A stretch of 43,358 bases of DNA from Bacteroidota bacterium. Lineage in GTDB: Bacteria > Bacteroidota > Ignavibacteria > UBA10030 > UBA8401. The stretch lies in assembly GCA_030679145.1 (NCBI GenBank), contig JAUXTU010000064.1:1-43358 (forward strand). The letters are read 5' to 3'. Shown in pieces: positions 1 to 8,305 of the stretch. The notes under the pieces are model-generated. The model made no database searches and was not told where the DNA came from. It saw only the letters and a list, made by a program, of their open reading frames with translations. The position numbers were made by a program, and so were the translations under genes. Each line of letters starts with the position of its first letter. Position 1 is the first letter of the stretch.

Positions 1-655
1 GCACCCCCTTTTCAACAGCTTCTTTAGCTTTTTCAATAGCATCGCCGGAATTATTTTCACCGTCGGTCATGATAACAAGAACTTTGGTTGCCGGGTCTTC
101 AAAATTAAATGATTTCATCGATTGAACAATCGCTGAACCAATAGCGGTCCCTGGGTTTGGAACAGATTCTACATCAACAATATCCAACAGTAAACTTGCA
201 GCGCTATAATCAATCGTCAAAGGAAATTGTGTGTATGCTTCTCCGGAGAATACAATCATTCCAATCTTATCTCCCGCCAATCGCTCGATCAAATTCCCAA
301 TTTCGTATTTTGCCTTTTCTAAACGATTCGGTTTAATATCTTCCGCAAGCATCGATTTGGAAACATCCAACGCAATAAAAAGATCGACTCCTTCCTGTTT
401 CACATCTTCCATTCTCGTTCCTACTTGAGGATTTGACAATGCAACAACAAGAAAACTAAACGCAAGAATAAACAGACCGGCTTTCACCCCGCCTTTTCTT
501 GAACTGTGCTGTTCTGCAAGACGGGTGAATAATTCCGACGAAGAAAATAATTTCTTTGCTTGCACACTTTGCATACGCACATAGGCATACAAGGCTAAAA
601 AGACCGGAATGGCGGTCAAAAAATAAAGATAATCAGGATGAGCAAATCTGAACAT
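1..655 (-). CDS. batB: BatB-like VWA membrane protein, 3' end outside window
   Basis: Partial gene that runs off the window start; 218 codons are visible from an ATG at 655. The N-terminus has a hydrophobic segment (FLTAIPVFLALYAYV) and a second near residues 60-75, followed by a von Willebrand A domain with the MIDAS motif DVSKS and the threonine/aspartate pair in MTDGENN. BatA/BatB proteins are membrane-anchored VWA proteins of the MoxR-Bat operon, linked in other bacteria to envelope stress tolerance; the molecular role is not settled. It lies 6 nt after batA and is surely cotranscribed. It closely parallels the neighbouring batA (shared SMLAED and PNRLE/PNRIE blocks), so the two probably arose by duplication. 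Family assignment is firm; the function is only as good as the family knowledge. Confidence 0.88.
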   Translation of the reverse strand, partial: MFRFAHPDYLYFLTAIPVFLALYAYVRMQSVQAKKLFSSSELFTRLAEQHSSRKGGVKAGLFILAFSFLVVALSNPQVGTRMEDVKQEGVDLFIALDVSKSMLAEDIKPNRLEKAKYEIGNLIERLAGDKIGMIVFSGEAYTQFPLTIDYSAASLLLDIVDVESVPNPGTAIGSAIVQSMKSFNFEDPATKVLVIMTDGENNSGDAIEKAKEAVEKGV

Positions 656-661
656 AATATT

Positions 662-1657
662 CTACGGAATCTTTCTCAACCATGTGTTAGATAATCCAAC
701 ATCACCAATCAGCAAAAAAACTGCAGCAAAAATAAAGGAATAAAATAATTCTGTATACCGACGATACGAACGGACTTCGATCCGAGTCTTTTCGAGCTGA
801 TCAATTTCCTGATAGATAGCGCGTAATTTTTTATTATCTGTTGCACGAAAATATTTTCCATCGGTCATATCGGCAATTTGTTTCATCACCTTCTCATCAA
901 TCTCAACCGGAACCATTCTATATCGGATACCAAATGGAGTCTGTTGCGGCATCGGTGCTTCACCAATTGTACCGACACCAACAGTGTACACTCTGATTCC
1001 GTATGATTTTGCAATTTCTGCCGCTGTAATTGGATCTATCTCGCCGCGATTATTTACACCATCAGTAAGAAGAATAATCACTCTGCTTTTTGCTTTGCTT
1101 TCGCGCAGTCGGTTGACTCCGTTTGCAAGACCAAGACCGATTGCTGTTCCATCTTCGATCATTCCACTCTTCAACGGTTTGATCAATGTTTTCAAAACTT
1201 CATAATCGACCGTTAAGGGGCACTGAGTAAAACTTTCTCCGGAAAAAATCACCAATCCAATTCTATCATTTGTTCGTCCGCCAATAAAATCCTGTGCAAC
1301 ATTTTTAGCGGCTTCAATTCTGTTCGGTTGAAAATCTTCAGCAAGCATACTGCCGGAAATATCCAATGCAAGGACGATATCAATTCCTTCGGAATAAACA
1401 TTTTCCCCTTTTGATGTTGATTGAGGACGAGCAAGAGCAATAATCACTAACGCTACTGTACACAATCGAAGGATGAAAGGAAAATGACGAAGCCGTTCCT
1501 TCATACTGTATTTGATCATTGCAAAAGGCTGCAATGTAGAATACTGAACATCACTCTCTTTTGAGTGAAGCCGATAATAATACCACACCGCAAGCCCCGG
1601 AATGAGCAGCAGAAATAGTAACAGTTCGGGATTAGCAAATGTAATATCTGAGATCAT
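662..1657 (-). CDS. batA: BatA-like VWA domain membrane protein
   Basis: 331 residues. An N-terminal hydrophobic segment (about 10-26) and another near 58-76 precede a VWA domain. The MIDAS motif DISGS sits near residue 97, with TDGVNN further on; a C-terminal hydrophobic segment lies near 307-325. This is the standard BatA arrangement: a VWA domain held between membrane segments, predicted to face the periplasm. The domain is complete, so metal-dependent adhesion-type binding is plausible. The gene sits between the BatD-like gene (8 nt upstream) and batB (6 nt downstream) in the moxR operon. In other bacteria MoxR AAA+ proteins act with VWA proteins as chaperone-like pairs; that role here is inference from context. 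Confidence 0.9.
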   Translation of the reverse strand: MISDITFANPELLLFLLLIPGLAVWYYYRLHSKESDVQYSTLQPFAMIKYSMKERLRHFPFILRLCTVALVIIALARPQSTSKGENVYSEGIDIVLALDISGSMLAEDFQPNRIEAAKNVAQDFIGGRTNDRIGLVIFSGESFTQCPLTVDYEVLKTLIKPLKSGMIEDGTAIGLGLANGVNRLRESKAKSRVIILLTDGVNNRGEIDPITAAEIAKSYGIRVYTVGVGTIGEAPMPQQTPFGIRYRMVPVEIDEKVMKQIADMTDGKYFRATDNKKLRAIYQEIDQLEKTRIEVRSYRRYTELFYSFIFAAVFLLIGDVGLSNTWLRKIP

Positions 1658-1665
1658 AAAAATCT

Positions 1666-2625
1666 TTAGGATGCAATCGCTTCGGCTTGCATCTCTTGTT
1701 TTGCTTTTTCGGTTTCAATTGGTTTTGTCTGCTCAACAATTGAGCGGGCTTGGCCTAGTACCTGTTCATTCTCTGATGCAATTGGTTGATATTTTGCAAA
1801 TTTTACAAGATCGGCGTCCGATAAAAATTGATTGATCGATGCGAAGATGTTCTTTTCTAATTTGAATTTTTCTAATTGATCCATCACTTCTCCGGTGGTC
1901 ATCTCAAGGGCGATGAAACTATATCGCAATTCAAAGTACCGGCGGACAATCTCTGTCGCTTCACTATAGAACGCTTTTATCTCGCCCGACTGCCACAATC
2001 GTTTCACCTCCAACTCTTCCAGTTGAATCAATGCCAATACATGCGGCGGAATAGTTGGTTTTATTTCTGCAATCAATCCAGCCTTTTTCTTTTTTTGTTG
2101 TATATAATAGTAAATGCCATAACCAATCCCTGCAAGCGCAAACACAATTCCGGCATACAAAGCAATTTCTTCAGCGGAAATTGGAACGGTAAGCTGTGGT
2201 TTTACATCTTTAATAGAGAGCGAAGTGTCAACTTCAATACCACGAATCTCGACCGGGATTGGATTTGACAGTGATGAATGAATCTTTCCTGTTGCATCTT
2301 TGTATTGAACTTCAAACGGCTGGATATAAAAATTTCCGGCGTCATATTTCGCAATAACAAAATTCTTCTTAAGCTCAATCTCTCCGTTCAGTTCCGTTTT
2401 TAACAGAGAATCTTGTTGAACAATTTCGAAAGACCCGATCGTATCCTTAAATGATGGAAACCCGATAGGAACTGATGAAGGGTATTTAACATTGACAGAA
2501 TAACGAATCCAATCGCCAATGGAAACCGATTGCGAATCGACACTTGCGGTAACGATAACATCCTGTGAAAATGAGAATATAACAACGGACAGTGAAACAA
2601 CCAATGACCCTAACAACCGCATCAT
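1666..2625 (-). CDS. BatD/DUF4381-like membrane protein of the MoxR-Bat operon
   Basis: 319 residues. A signal peptide (LLGSLVVSLSVVIFSFS) leads into a beta-rich extracytoplasmic domain of about 130 residues that resembles BatD/oxygen-tolerance domains. A single transmembrane helix follows near residues 155-178 (ALYAGIVFALAGIGYGIYYY), then a lysine patch and a helical cytoplasmic domain (RLWQSGEIKAFYSEATEIVRRYFE) typical of DUF4381-like partners of MoxR operons. The start overlaps the stop of the DUF58 gene by four bases (ATGA), so translation is probably coupled. Two ATG codons lie in tandem at the start. The combination of the two halves fits the protein normally encoded between DUF58 and BatA genes. 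The exact family name is uncertain because the sequence is divergent. Confidence 0.75.
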   Translation of the reverse strand: MMRLLGSLVVSLSVVIFSFSQDVIVTASVDSQSVSIGDWIRYSVNVKYPSSVPIGFPSFKDTIGSFEIVQQDSLLKTELNGEIELKKNFVIAKYDAGNFYIQPFEVQYKDATGKIHSSLSNPIPVEIRGIEVDTSLSIKDVKPQLTVPISAEEIALYAGIVFALAGIGYGIYYYIQQKKKKAGLIAEIKPTIPPHVLALIQLEELEVKRLWQSGEIKAFYSEATEIVRRYFELRYSFIALEMTTGEVMDQLEKFKLEKNIFASINQFLSDADLVKFAKYQPIASENEQVLGQARSIVEQTKPIETEKAKQEMQAEAIAS

Positions 2626-3497
2626 ACTCTCGCCTCTCTCATCTTAAAGAAATCAACCAATGGGCGAATATATGGTTTGTGTGTTTCAATAGTGATACGG
2701 TCAACTTTTGTGGAAAGAAACGCTTTCTTCATCCGTTCATCATGCTGTTTCCAAAATTGATTGAATGATGATTGAATTCCTTTATCACTTGTGTCGATCC
2801 ACCGTTCAAGTCCGGATTCTGCATCTTTCATTTTGATCAGACCGATCTTCGGCAATTCGCGTTCGCGCGGATCGTTCAACGTTACAGCAATAACATCGTG
2901 GCGTTTGCTGACGATACGAAGTGCGTTATCATAATCTTTATCAATAAAATCGGAAACGATAAAGCTAATGGAACGTTTCTTGATGACATTGTTCAGATAT
3001 TGCAGCGCTGCGCTCACATTTGTTCCAGTTCCTTTCGGTTCAAAGGAAAGCAATTCACGGACGATACGAAGAATGTGTGATTTCCCTTTGTTCGGCGCGA
3101 TGAACTTCTCAACGCCGTCGGAGAACATAATCAATCCGACTTTATCATTATTTCGGATTGCAGAAAATGCAAGGACTGCACAAATTTCGATCGCGATCTC
3201 ATTCTTCGTTGAGGTGACAGTTCCAAACTGTCCGGATTTGCTCACGTCAACAACGAGCATTACAGTCAACTCACGTTCTTCTTCAAATATTTTGATGAAC
3301 GGTTTATTGGCTCGAGCGGTAACGTTCCAATCGATCTTACGGATATCATCACCGTAGGAATATTCGCGCACCTCAGAAAATTCCATTCCACGTCCTTTAA
3401 AGACCGAATGATATTCTCCGGAGAATACCTGATTCACCATTCCGCGGGTCTTGATCTCAACCTGGCGTACTTTTTTTAATAGTTCTGCTGTAGTCAT
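2622..3497 (-). CDS. DUF58 (VWA-like) domain protein
   Basis: 291 residues. The hallmark DUF58 block is present: GMEFSEVREYSYGDD followed by IRKIDWNVTARANKPFIK. A VWA-like fold then begins with VVDVSKSG, a MIDAS-type DxSxS variant. There is no signal peptide or membrane segment, so the protein is cytoplasmic. DUF58 proteins are encoded next to moxR in most MoxR operons and are thought to be partners or substrates of the AAA+ ATPase. Here moxR lies 90 nt upstream and the BatD-like gene overlaps the stop. Family membership is clear; the specific role is unknown. Confidence 0.9.
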   Translation of the reverse strand: MTTAELLKKVRQVEIKTRGMVNQVFSGEYHSVFKGRGMEFSEVREYSYGDDIRKIDWNVTARANKPFIKIFEEERELTVMLVVDVSKSGQFGTVTSTKNEIAIEICAVLAFSAIRNNDKVGLIMFSDGVEKFIAPNKGKSHILRIVRELLSFEPKGTGTNVSAALQYLNNVIKKRSISFIVSDFIDKDYDNALRIVSKRHDVIAVTLNDPRERELPKIGLIKMKDAESGLERWIDTSDKGIQSSFNQFWKQHDERMKKAFLSTKVDRITIETHKPYIRPLVDFFKMREARV

Positions 3498-3515
3498 AAT
3501 AGTAGTTGAGTAAAT

Positions 3516-3570
3516 GAGTCGTTGAGTAGATGAGAATATTCAAAAAGCAGTCTCAACTACTCAACGACTC
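3516..3570. repeat. Inverted repeat in the moxR-DUF58 spacer
   Basis: Two 20-base arms (3516-3535 and 3551-3570) are reverse complements with one mismatch, separated by 15 bases. The sequence is built from GAGTCGTTGAGTAG units. It fills most of the 90-base gap between two operon genes, so it would form a strong hairpin in the mRNA. There is no U-tract for a terminator. It could be an interspersed repeat or an mRNA processing or stability element. Confidence 0.7.
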
Positions 3571-3587
3571 AAATACTTATTAGCTTC

Positions 3588-4577
3588 CTATGGAACCTCA
3601 ACTTTGTTCAAAATTTCCTGCACGATTGTTTCTGATGTCACTTGTTCCGCTTCAGCTTCATACGTTACACCAATACGATGGCGCATGACATCAAGCGCAA
3701 CTGCGCGAACATCTTCCGGTATCACATATCCGCGGCGCCTGATGAACGCATATGCTTTAGAAGCAAGTGCCAGCGAGATAGTCGCACGGGGTGACGCACC
3801 ATAGTTGATCAAGTTTTCAAGATTCGGAAGCTGTGCATCTTTTGGATTACGAGTGGCAAAAACAATATCGAGAATGTATCGTTCGATCTTTTCATCCATG
3901 TAAATTTCCTGCATGGAAGCCCGTGCTTTTAAAACTTCTTTTCCCGTAACAACCGATTTTACTTCGGTGTATTTTCCGCTAACATTTTGACGCATAATGA
4001 GCAACTCATCATCCTTCGAAGGATAATCAATTTTCACTTTCAGCATAAAACGATCGACCTGAGCTTCGGGAAGCGGATATGTTCCTTCTTGTTCAATCGG
4101 ATTCTGTGTAGCTAAAACCAAAAATGGTTCATCAAGCTTGAAGGTCTCTTCACCAATTGTTACCTGACGTTCCTGCATCGCTTCCAGAAGCGCACTTTGC
4201 ACTTTTGCAGGCGAGCGGTTAATTTCGTCTGCAAGGATGAAGTTCGAAAAGATGGGACCCTTCTTTGTCTGAAATTTTCCATCCTTCTGATTATAGATGA
4301 GCGTTCCAACAAGATCTGCAGGAAGCAGATCGGGCGTGAATTGAATCCGCTGAAATTTCGCATCAATAGCCGATGCGAGAGTTTTAATGGCAAGTGTTTT
4401 TGCGAGCCCCGGAACACCTTCCAATAGGATGTGTCCGTTTGCAAGCAAACCGATCAACAGGCGTTCGACCATATGCTTTTGACCAACAATGACTTTGTTG
4501 ATCTCCATCGTGAGCAGATCGACGAAAGCGCTCTCCTTTTGGATTTTTTCATTGATCGCTTTGATGTCGTAGTTCAT
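3588..4577 (-). CDS. moxR: MoxR family AAA+ ATPase
   Basis: 329 residues, the usual size for MoxR proteins. The Walker A is GVPGLAKT, Walker B is FILADEINRSPAK, the sensor 1 region is LVLATQNPIEQEG, and the C-terminal lid contains GASPRATISLALASKA. MoxR ATPases use ATP hydrolysis to remodel or chaperone VWA-domain partners; the downstream DUF58, BatA and BatB genes supply such partners. The start at 4577 is supported by a strong GGAGGA Shine-Dalgarno sequence about seven bases upstream. It is the first gene of the operon, transcribed away from the TPR lipoprotein gene at 4808. The name comes from a methanol dehydrogenase cluster in another organism and does not imply methanol metabolism here. 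Confidence 0.93.
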   Translation of the reverse strand: MNYDIKAINEKIQKESAFVDLLTMEINKVIVGQKHMVERLLIGLLANGHILLEGVPGLAKTLAIKTLASAIDAKFQRIQFTPDLLPADLVGTLIYNQKDGKFQTKKGPIFSNFILADEINRSPAKVQSALLEAMQERQVTIGEETFKLDEPFLVLATQNPIEQEGTYPLPEAQVDRFMLKVKIDYPSKDDELLIMRQNVSGKYTEVKSVVTGKEVLKARASMQEIYMDEKIERYILDIVFATRNPKDAQLPNLENLINYGASPRATISLALASKAYAFIRRRGYVIPEDVRAVALDVMRHRIGVTYEAEAEQVTSETIVQEILNKVEVP

Positions 4578-4601
4578 TATTCCTCCGAATTTAAAATCAA
4601 G

Positions 4602-4685
4602 ATGTCAGACACCAGGCGTAATAGTTCCACATTTGAGGTGGCTGACATTTTAGTTTTTATTGCAGTTAACGTCTGATTAGACGTT
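4602..4685. repeat. Two hairpins in the divergent moxR / TPR-lipoprotein spacer
   Basis: Arms at 4602-4613 and 4637-4648 are inverted with one mismatch (ATGTCAG-CACC). A second, perfect hairpin with 7-base arms AACGTCT/AGACGTT and a 4-base loop covers 4668-4685. They occupy the 230-base divergent intergenic region that must also hold both promoters. Possible operators, or remnants of interspersed repeats. Confidence 0.5.
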
Positions 4686-4807
4686 GGTAAAATAAAAAAT
4701 GTTCCGATGAAAAAGAAGAAAGAATAGTGTATTTTTTCAAAAATCTTTCGTACTATTATATAGCCATATAAATTTACAGTTGTTTAGAACATTGAAAGGA
4801 AAGAATA

Positions 4808-5191
4808 ATGAGATATAGTGTAATTGTTATTGCTGTGCTTGCGCTGCTGATAGGGTGTGCCGAGCCAAAAGCTGATGCTGAAAAATTAAATCATGCAAAT
4901 GCGCTTGTAAACACAGCTCAGTTCGAAGAAGGAATTAAGCAGTTGGAAGAGATCCAAAAAAAGAGCCCGAACGATATTGCGTTGCAACAATCATTGGTTT
5001 CCGCTTATATAAAATTCGGACACTTTTACTTGAATAACGATACACTTGCACCAAAAGTAAAATATCCGACTGCCTTAAAGTATTATCGTGCAGCATTAAA
5101 AATTGATCCGAATAATAAAGATGCAGAGGATAACGCAAATTTAATCATCGGCATTTACAAAGATATGGGTCGTCCAGTTCCAGAAGTGTAA
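4808..5191 (+). CDS. Small TPR-repeat lipoprotein
   Basis: 127 residues, the only clearly supported plus-strand gene. The N-terminus is a lipoprotein signal (IVIAVLALLIGC) with the lipobox LIGC, so Cys17 would be lipidated after cleavage. Two TPR-like helical repeats follow: ALVNTAQFEEGIKQLEEIQK and ALKYYRAALKIDPNNKDAEDN. TPR proteins are protein-interaction scaffolds. The start is preceded by a GAAAGGAAAG purine stretch, and a strong terminator lies about 20 bases after the stop, so this looks like a single-gene transcript. BatC/BatE proteins of Bat operons also carry TPRs, but this gene is divergent from that operon; a functional link is only a guess. Confidence 0.85.
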   Translation: MRYSVIVIAVLALLIGCAEPKADAEKLNHANALVNTAQFEEGIKQLEEIQKKSPNDIALQQSLVSAYIKFGHFYLNNDTLAPKVKYPTALKYYRAALKIDPNNKDAEDNANLIIGIYKDMGRPVPEV

Positions 5192-5210
5192 TTATAGAAT
5201 AGCTTCAAAT

Positions 5211-5241
5211 AAAAAAACCGAGTGATGAACTCGGTTTTTTT
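5211..5241 (+). terminator. Intrinsic terminator after the TPR lipoprotein gene
   Basis: A perfect stem ACCGAGT/ACTCGGT with a short loop is flanked by seven A on the left and seven T on the right. The symmetric A/T tracts mean it can end transcription in both directions. It therefore closes the plus-strand lipoprotein gene and any minus-strand readthrough from the hyp region. Confidence 0.88.
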
Positions 5242-5261
5242 ATTTCGATAGATCAAAGATA

Positions 5262-5363
5262 TTAACAAATCCGCGGCAGTTGTTCACCAGACATCATATC
5301 CACAACCCGCTCACCACCAATTACCGTCTTCAATACGACCACTGAAGGATGATCGTTTGTTAT
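5262..5363 (-). pseudogene. Stranded second copy of the hypE 3' end
   Basis: Read on the minus strand, 5262-5360 encodes 32 residues and a stop that match the last 32 residues of HypE (6053-7108) at all but two positions (E to D and Q to K), ending in the HypE-specific PRIC. At the DNA level I count about 17 mismatches over about 100 aligned bases, nearly all at third codon positions. So the fragment diverged under selection for protein sequence before it lost its gene body, which is not expected for a simple recent duplication that decayed. The fragment has no start and the homology ends just before the REP-like hairpins of the neighbouring RAYT element. Most likely it is the displaced tail of an older hypE allele. 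Confidence 0.85.
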
Positions 5364-5369
5364 TTGTAT

Positions 5370-5426
5370 CCGCAACCTTTATGGTTGCGGGGTGCTTTTC
5401 TCCTCGACCGTAAAGGTCGAGGCTAC
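5370..5426. repeat. REP-like hairpin pair, left of the RAYT gene
   Basis: Two palindromes in a row: CCGCAACC...GGTTGCGG, then an 8-base stem CCTCGACC/GGTCGAGG with the loop GTAAA (5402-5422). The unit from GGTTGCGGG to GGCTACA recurs almost unchanged, in the same orientation, on the other side of the transposase gene (to 6007). REP-associated transposases recognise such hairpins. The transposase stop codon (5423-5425) lies at the edge of the hairpin. Confidence 0.85.
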
Positions 5427-5932
5427 AACTGTTCGTTCCATTCATCAAAATTGAATTTTGTTGAACCTTTATACGGATATTTTTTCCAAGAATCCGTTAA
5501 TCCAGCCCGAACCGGGTTTTGCAATATATAATAAATCTGGGCATTCATATCTTCATCCCTGCGAATGATATGATCGTAATAATCCTTTTGCCAATGGTAT
5601 AACGGTTTATTTTTATAAATCCAAAATCCCGTCCGTTGTTTAAACATGTCCATACATTCTTGCACATTTGCATTGTCATGTTCTCCTGCAAGAATAATAT
5701 GCAAATGATCCGGCATAAAGAGATAGACGTACGATGAACAGTGTTGACGTCTCAACTCATCCAATAAAATTGCTTGAAATATTTGAAAAACTGTATCGTC
5801 GACAAACAAATGTTTTTGTTCCAATACGTTGGCAGTAAATGCAACAGCAACAAATCCATTATAGGCTACCGAAGGAAGTCGATGATTTTTTTCTCGAATC
5901 GGTTTTTGCATATTCTTAATATGTAACCGCAA
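5423..5932 (-). CDS. REP-associated tyrosine transposase (RAYT, Y1/HUH family)
   Basis: 169 residues (162 if the second methionine at 5911 is the start, which brings the family motif NHRLP close to the N-terminus). The HUH-type metal-binding histidines are in FMPDHLHIIL. The conserved C-terminal region reads YYDHIIRRDEDM ... YILQNPVRAGL, where family members carry the catalytic tyrosine and the ENPVKAGL-like signature. These single-strand-specific nucleases act on REP hairpins, and matching hairpin pairs flank the gene on both sides. All expected motifs are intact, so it may be active or domesticated. It is inserted between hypE and the stranded hypE tail. Confidence 0.9.
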   Translation of the reverse strand: MRLHIKNMQKPIREKNHRLPSVAYNGFVAVAFTANVLEQKHLFVDDTVFQIFQAILLDELRRQHCSSYVYLFMPDHLHIILAGEHDNANVQECMDMFKQRTGFWIYKNKPLYHWQKDYYDHIIRRDEDMNAQIYYILQNPVRAGLTDSWKKYPYKGSTKFNFDEWNEQL

Positions 5933-6007
5933 CTACCAAAGGGATTCCTTTGGAACTTCACGGTTGCGGGAGGTTTTTCTCCTCGACCGTAAAGGTCGAG
6001 GCTACAT
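5926..6007. repeat. REP-like hairpins, right of the RAYT gene
   Basis: Same order and orientation as the left unit: ACCGCAAC...GGTTGCGGG followed by the 21-base CCTCGACC-GTAAA-GGTCGAGG hairpin at 5981-6001. The loop of the first hairpin holds an extra nested hairpin, CCAAAGG-GATT-CCTTTGG. A degenerate third piece (GATCGAGGTTACA) lies at 6033-6045, next to the hypE stop. Confidence 0.8.
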
Positions 6008-6052
6008 TTTACAAGGACTGACTTCGCCAAAAGATCGAGGTTACATTCTTTA

Positions 6053-7108
6053 TTAACAAATTCTCGGCAATTGTTCTCCGGACATCATATCAACAACTCT
6101 TTCACCGCCGATTACCGTCTGCAATACGACAACCGAAGGATGTTCGTTCGTTACCTCTCCTATTATAGAAGAATCTTTTCCAAATGGATGCTGCTTCATA
6201 ACAGCAAGAATTTTTTCTGCATCAACTGACGAAACGATAGCGATCAGTTTTCCTTCATTCGCAACATACAGTGGATCAAAACCAAGAATCTCACAAGCGG
6301 AACGGACATTTCCATTGACCGGAATTGCCTGTTCGAATAATCGAATTCCTTTATTTGATGATGATGCAATCTCGTTCATTGTGCTGGCAACTCCACCGCG
6401 GGTTGGGTCACGTAGAAAATTAATATTAGAAGAAGCGTGATACATCGCTTCAACCAATCCGTTGAGCGCGCATGTGTCTGATCGGATCTCTGATTCAAAT
6501 TCCAATCCTTCGCGCACGGACATGACCGCCATTCCGTGATCGCCAATTGTTCCGCTGATGATGATCTTGTCGCCCGCGTTGATCTTGGAAGGATGAATAT
6601 TTCTTCCTTCAGGAATCATACCAACACCGGATGTGGTGATGAAAATCTTATCAGCTTTGCCGCGCGGAACAACTTTGGTATCTCCTGTTACAATTAACAC
6701 TCCTGCTTTTTTTGCTGCATTCGCCATTGATTCAACAATAATTTCCAGTTCATCGATCCGCAAACCTTCTTCAAGAATGAATGATGCGGTCAAATATTTC
6801 GGCTGAGCACCGCACATTGCAATATCATTCACGGTTCCATTCACAGCTAGTTCACCAATATTTCCACCTGGAAAGCTAATCGGACTGACAACATACGAAT
6901 CCGTAGAGATTGCGATTCTTCCTTTGTTCACTTCAACCATTGCACCATCGTGCATCAGGTCCAGGTCAGGGTTCGAGAAATGTTTCTTGAACACCTGTTC
7001 AATTAGTTGGTGCGTCAGTTTCCCGCCGCCACCGTGTGCGAGAACTACAGTGGCGTAGTTATCGATCGGAAGCGGGCAGCTAAGTCCTTGTGAAATGTCG
7101 TTTGTCAT
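6053..7108 (-). CDS. hypE: Hydrogenase maturation protein HypE
   Basis: 351 residues of the PurM/AIR-synthetase-like fold. HypE dehydrates a carbamoyl group on its C-terminal cysteine (delivered by HypF) to a thiocyanate that supplies the CN ligands of the [NiFe] active-site iron. The sequence ends in PRIC with the essential terminal Cys351. Family blocks seen include LAHGGGGKLTHQLIEQVF, ISTDSYVVSPISFPGG, VTGDTKVVPRGKAD and LRDPTRGGVASTMNEIA. It is the last gene of the hyp cluster, 96 bases after hypD across a repeat. A second, diverged copy of its last 32 codons sits 690 bases downstream beyond a RAYT element. Confidence 0.97.
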   Translation of the reverse strand: MTNDISQGLSCPLPIDNYATVVLAHGGGGKLTHQLIEQVFKKHFSNPDLDLMHDGAMVEVNKGRIAISTDSYVVSPISFPGGNIGELAVNGTVNDIAMCGAQPKYLTASFILEEGLRIDELEIIVESMANAAKKAGVLIVTGDTKVVPRGKADKIFITTSGVGMIPEGRNIHPSKINAGDKIIISGTIGDHGMAVMSVREGLEFESEIRSDTCALNGLVEAMYHASSNINFLRDPTRGGVASTMNEIASSSNKGIRLFEQAIPVNGNVRSACEILGFDPLYVANEGKLIAIVSSVDAEKILAVMKQHPFGKDSSIIGEVTNEHPSVVVLQTVIGGERVVDMMSGEQLPRIC

Positions 7109-7130
7109 AGAAATAGGTCGTGAAATTTCT

Positions 7131-7188
7131 TACACACCCCTAAATCCCCTCTCGCTTTCGCACTCTACAACACACAGAGGGGACTTTC
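7131..7188. repeat. CCCCTCT...AGAGGGG hairpin repeat, single unit
   Basis: An ACACACCCCTAAATCCCC stretch leads into a CCCCTCT (7146-7152) / AGAGGGG (7176-7182) hairpin. The same design appears as double-hairpin copies at 29931-30090 and 39787-39931. It fills the hypD-hypE gap. Confidence 0.75.
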
Positions 7189-7204
7189 ATGAGTGCACCA
7201 TCAA

Positions 7205-8305
7205 TTAAATAGTAGAGACTTCCTGGCGTTTATAATTATAATACGCCGCACATGCTCCTTCGGAAGAAACCATCGGTGCACCGAGCGGATGTTCCGGTGA
7301 ACATTCTTTTCCAAAGGCGGAACATTCAAATGGTTTCTTCATTCCGCGTAAAATTTCTCCCGCAATACAAAGAGGAGATTCCTGAACATCGATCAAACCA
7401 AGATCGAATTTATTTTCCGCATCATAGCGGCTAAATTCTTCTTTTAAACGATAGCCGCTTTGTGGAATTTCACCAATGCCGCGCCATTTTCTGTGCGTTA
7501 TTTCAAATACTTTGAAAATCATTTCCTGTGCAGAAACATTTCCTTCTCTCTTTACCATCCGAGCATATTGGTTTTCTACTTCATAGCGACCTTCTTCTAG
7601 TTGTGTAATGAGCATCAAAGTTCCATGAAGAATATCAATCGGCTCAAAACCTGTAACGACCATTGGAACTTTGTACTTTTTTGCCAGAGGAATATATTCC
7701 TCGTAGCCCATTACTGTACATACATGACCAGCGGCAAGAAATCCTTGAACACGATTCTGTGCAGAAGAGAGCAATGCTTCCATTGCCGGAGGAACGAGAA
7801 CGTGTGAGCATAGGATAGAGAAGTTTTTAAGATTGTTTCGATGTGCCTGCCATACCGCCATTGCATTTGCAGGAGCGGTTGTTTCAAAACCGACGGCAAA
7901 AAAAACAACTTCTTTATCAGGATTTTTTTGAGCAATAGTTACAGCATCAAGCGGTGAATAGACAATTCTCACATCCCCGCCGGCGGCTTTTACATGCAGC
8001 AAGTCAGTAGAATTTCCGGGAACTCGAAGCATATCGCCAAATGATGTAAAGATCACATTTGGTTTTGAGGCGATGAGCACAGCTTTTTCAATGATATCCA
8101 ACGGAGTAACACAAACAGGGCAACCGGGTCCATGAACGATGGACAACGTTGATGGAACAAGTTTTTCCAAACCTGACTTTACAATTGAATGAGTCTGACC
8201 TCCGCAAACTTCCATGATGGTCCACGGCTTGGTCATAACAGTGTGAATTTTTTCTGAAAGAGTTTTTGCAAATGCAGGATCACGAAATTCATCGAGATAT
8301 TTCAT
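7205..8305 (-). CDS. hypD: Hydrogenase maturation protein HypD
   Basis: 366 residues. HypD is the [4Fe-4S] scaffold on which, with HypC, the Fe(CN)2CO unit of [NiFe] hydrogenases is assembled. The family signatures are all visible: EVCGGQTHS near residue 33, [15 protein letters not shown] near 59, VGFETTAPA, and the C-terminal FeS region with [12 protein letters not shown] and [28 protein letters not shown]. The start overlaps the hypC stop by four bases, so translation is coupled. No oddities. Confidence 0.97.
   Translation of the reverse strand: MKYLDEFRDPAFAKTLSEKIHTVMTKPWTIMEVCGGQTHSIVKSGLEKLVPSTLSIVHGPGCPVCVTPLDIIEKAVLIASKPNVIFTSFGDMLRVPGNSTDLLHVKAAGGDVRIVYSPLDAVTIAQKNPDKEVVFFAVGFETTAPANAMAVWQAHRNNLKNFSILCSHVLVPPAMEALLSSAQNRVQGFLAAGHVCTVMGYEEYIPLAKKYKVPMVVTGFEPIDILHGTLMLITQLEEGRYEVENQYARMVKREGNVSAQEMIFKVFEITHRKWRGIGEIPQSGYRLKEEFSRYDAENKFDLGLIDVQESPLCIAGEILRGMKKPFECSAFGKECSPEHPLGAPMVSSEGACAAYYNYKRQEVSTI

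Noticed and set aside
5349-5531. Plus-strand 60-codon ORF at the REP hairpins
   Set aside because: It spans the stranded hypE tail, the REP unit and the antisense of the transposase; no coding support.
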